Assembly (NCBI GenBank): GCA_011051815.1
Contig: DRKK01000329.1
Coordinates: forward strand, 1 to 8,134
Source of the DNA: Sphingomonadales bacterium
Lineage (GTDB): Bacteria > Pseudomonadota > Alphaproteobacteria > Sphingomonadales > Emcibacteraceae
DNA length: 8,134 nt
Direction of reading: 5' to 3'
The notes beneath the pieces were generated by a model. That model was not told the origin of the DNA and did no database searches. It saw only the letters and a list, made by a program, of their open reading frames with translations. How positions within the stretch are numbered: the first letter of the stretch is position 1; every line of letters starts with the position of its first letter. The translations under genes and the position numbers were made by a program. This document shows positions 6,579-8,134 of the stretch, piece after piece.

Positions 6579-7841
6579 TCACATCCTCACAAAATAAAGC
6601 GACAGGGTGGGCCAGAACGTCACCACCAACAGCACCATAAACATCAACAGCAAAAACGGCAAAACCGATTTGGCAATAATCCAGAAATCCTCCCGAAACA
6701 CGCCCATGGCCACAATCAGGTTAAGCCCAAAGGGCGGCGTCAGATAGCCTAGCTCCAGATTAACGATCATAACAATCCCAAAATGGACAAGATCCACATC
6801 CTGCGCCACCGCAAGAGGCGCCAGAAGCGGGGCCAATATGAGAATGGCCGAACCAATATCAATGAAACAGCCCACAATGAGCAGCCCCACCATAGACAGG
6901 AGCAGAAAGGACGTCTGATCGGTCACCATCTGAGAAATATACGCCACCAGCGCATGGGGAATCTGTTCATAGGTCATGAAGGTATTGATGGACATGGCCA
7001 TCATCAAAAGCGGCATAAGCGACCCGATCATGACGGCGGTTTCAATGACCACAACTTCCAGTTTTTTCAGGGTCAGCTCCCGATGAATCAAAAGCTCCAC
7101 AAGGGTGGCATAGAATACCGCCACCGCCGCCGACTCCGTCACCGTGAACAGGCCGCCATATATACCGCCCAGAATAAGCACCGGCATAAACAAGGAAAAG
7201 ACCCCGCGCCGCAGGGCAAGCCCCAAGGCGGCAAAATCAAACTTCTCCCGCACCAGTCCCCTGTTCACATAAAGCGCATAGAGCGCAATCAACAGGGTCA
7301 ACAGGATCGCCGGGCCAATACCGGCCTTAAACAGGTCGGCAATGGAGGTTTCCGTCATGACGCCATACAGGATAAGCGGAATACTGGGCGGCACAATAAT
7401 GCCAAGGGTTCCCGCTGCACAGAGGCTGCCCATGGCGAATTTACGGCTGTATCCCGCTTTCAGGAGCGCCGGATACATGATTGACCCAACCGCAATCAGG
7501 GTCACCGTGGACGAGCCGGAAATGGCGGCAAAGACGGCGCAGGACAGGATCGTCGCTATGGCCAAACCGCCCGGTATGGGCGCCGTCATCACCCGCATGA
7601 CCGCGATCAACCGCTCGGCAATTGTGCCGCCTGACATGATGTTGCCCGCCAGAATAAACAGAGGAATCGACAGCAGGATTTCCTGATCCGCCGCCGCCCA
7701 AATGTCCAGTATCACATAGCTAAGATGACCGTCCCCCCAAACCAGATAGCAGAAACCGGCTACAAAACCCAATATGGCCACCACCCGCTGACGCAACATC
7801 AGAGCCAGCACCACGGCCCCTATGAGCAAAAGCATCATCAT
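6579..7841 (-). CDS. dctM: TRAP transporter large permease subunit (DctM family)
   Basis: This very hydrophobic 420-aa inner-membrane protein has roughly twelve membrane segments and near-standard DctM length. Family signatures are clear: FILAGNIMSGGTIAERL (62-78), FAAISGSSTVTLIAVGSIMYP (104-124), GYSRKFAMGSLCAAGTLGIIVPPSIP (130-155), FTVTESAAVAVFYA (232-245) and NLELGYLTPPFGLNL (361-375). DctM forms the Na+-coupled transport channel of tripartite ATP-independent periplasmic systems, working with the small DctQ permease and a periplasmic binding protein; substrates are usually carboxylates or other organic anions. The ATG at 7841 is preceded by GAGGGG with an 8-nt spacer; two further ATG codons follow at once and could also serve. 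It is unusually far (169 nt) from the DctQ gene but only 1 nt from the FAD-linked oxidoreductase gene downstream. The solute-binding subunit is not in the window. The symbol denotes the family, not a proven dicarboxylate substrate. Confidence 0.95.
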   Translation of the reverse strand: MMMLLLIGAVVLALMLRQRVVAILGFVAGFCYLVWGDGHLSYVILDIWAAADQEILLSIPLFILAGNIMSGGTIAERLIAVMRVMTAPIPGGLAIATILSCAVFAAISGSSTVTLIAVGSIMYPALLKAGYSRKFAMGSLCAAGTLGIIVPPSIPLILYGVMTETSIADLFKAGIGPAILLTLLIALYALYVNRGLVREKFDFAALGLALRRGVFSLFMPVLILGGIYGGLFTVTESAAVAVFYATLVELLIHRELTLKKLEVVVIETAVMIGSLMPLLMMAMSINTFMTYEQIPHALVAYISQMVTDQTSFLLLSMVGLLIVGCFIDIGSAILILAPLLAPLAVAQDVDLVHFGIVMIVNLELGYLTPPFGLNLIVAMGVFREDFWIIAKSVLPFLLLMFMVLLVVTFWPTLSLYFVRM

Positions 7842-7897
7842 GAGGATAGCCCCTCTTGATAAGGGTGGAAAGGAATATCACGCGCTCCCCTATTCCC

Positions 7898-7981
7898 GTC
7901 ATGCTGAACTTGTTTCAGCATCCATCTTACCCCGGTTTTCCTGCGGAGACATGGACCCTGAAACGAGTTCAGGGTGCCGAC
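7898..7981. repeat. paired-hairpin palindromic repeat (REP/MITE-like)
   Basis: Two related units lie in opposite orientation. Left: ATGCTGAA (7901-7908), a 5-nt loop, TTCAGCAT (7914-7921). Right: ACCCTGAA (7955-7962), a 5-nt loop, TTCAGGGT (7968-7975). Each is a perfect 8-bp hairpin. Read on opposite strands, both units share TGAACTTGTTTCAG (one C/T change in the right unit) and end in TCCAT, so the whole element can also fold end to end. Stem positions that differ between units (GC in one, CC in the other) are compensated on the other arm, showing pairing is conserved. It has no T-run and lies in the spacer of the TRAP operon. It resembles dispersed intergenic repeats I recall from alphaproteobacterial and other genomes; copy number cannot be judged here. 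Confidence 0.85.
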
Positions 7982-8010
7982 AACGACATTTAAGAGGAAT
8001 GAGGCTATGT

Positions 8011-8134
8011 TCATTTAATACCCTCATCCGGTCTGATGTCTGGATAAAGTGCATAAAGCCCGTGACGCACCGCGCCGATGATAAAGGCCAGCGGCATTAC
8101 GGTCTGCATGGGCCAGATGGCAATGCGCAACATA
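8011..8134 (-). CDS. dctQ: TRAP transporter small permease subunit (DctQ family), C-terminal fragment
   Basis: The gene enters from the right edge of the window; the last 41 codons are visible and end at TGA (8011-8013). They read LRIAIWPMQTVMPLAF and on through FIIGAVRHGLYAL, a final membrane helix preceded by an Arg and a Trp-Pro turn and followed by a short acidic cytosolic tail. This is the usual C-terminal layout of DctQ proteins, the four-helix partner of DctM. The call rests on this pattern and on the DctM gene directly downstream. In most TRAP operons these two genes touch or overlap, whereas here 169 nt with a hairpin repeat separate them. The N-terminal part and any binding-protein gene lie beyond the window. 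Confidence 0.78.
   Translation of the reverse strand, partial: MLRIAIWPMQTVMPLAFIIGAVRHGLYALYPDIRPDEGIK

Noticed and set aside
6783..7484. Long plus-strand open frame (233 codons) antisense to dctM
   Set aside because: Its translation is extremely rich in His, Gln, Arg and Lys, as expected from the reverse complement of membrane-protein codons; no RBS or domain.
7720..7902. Small minus-strand gene in the dctQ-dctM spacer
   Set aside because: The frame mostly overlaps dctM out of frame and its start lies in the hairpin repeat; no RBS or family resemblance.
7898..7981. Intrinsic terminator or attenuator between dctQ and dctM
   Set aside because: The hairpins are stable but no T-run follows on either strand, and the paired inverted layout fits a dispersed palindromic repeat better.

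Overview
The window looks like catabolic accessory DNA from a Gram-negative bacterium, most likely an alphaproteobacterium. That assignment is an inference from the gene types (TRAP transporter, CurA-like reductases, group D flavin monooxygenase), the moderately high GC, and a hairpin repeat of a kind I recall from such genomes; no rRNA or marker gene is present to confirm it. Nearly all of the sequence is coding, no stretch over 300 bases lacks a gene, and I see no tRNA, rRNA, CRISPR array or transposase gene.

Layout, left to right. (a) 1-72: the likely 3' end of an upstream plus-strand gene, closed by a strong intrinsic terminator. (b) 97-1056 (+): an exported six-bladed NHL-repeat beta-propeller. 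(c) 1072-3329 (-): a two-gene unit, transcribed as a flavin-dependent monooxygenase of the acyl-CoA dehydrogenase fold followed by a CurA/PTGR-type NADPH oxidoreductase (MDR-1). (d) 3330-3524: a divergent intergenic region. (e) 3525-4013 (+): a short-chain flavin reductase, the expected partner of the monooxygenase. (f) 4003-8134 (-): a tightly packed operon transcribed right to left as TRAP small permease (partial), TRAP large permease, a GlcD/VAO-type FAD-linked oxidoreductase and a second CurA/PTGR-type oxidoreductase (MDR-2). The last three genes sit 1 nt apart or overlap; the two TRAP genes are separated by a 169-nt spacer holding a paired-hairpin repeat.

How the genes may work together (inference): the TRAP system would import an organic acid or similar anion, the FAD-linked enzyme would oxidise it or a derivative, the FADH2/FMNH2-dependent monooxygenase with its reductase would hydroxylate an aromatic or related ring, and the two MDR enzymes would reduce enone-type (alpha,beta-unsaturated carbonyl) intermediates. 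No ring-cleavage dioxygenase, CoA ligase, solute-binding protein or regulator lies in the window, so the substrate cannot be named.

The most distinctive sequence details are a 19-bp tandem duplication placed exactly between the stop codons of two convergent genes, the covarying double hairpin inside the TRAP operon, and two divergent MDR paralogues bracketing the monooxygenase/reductase pair, one of which has lost the family's DPYMRG motif.
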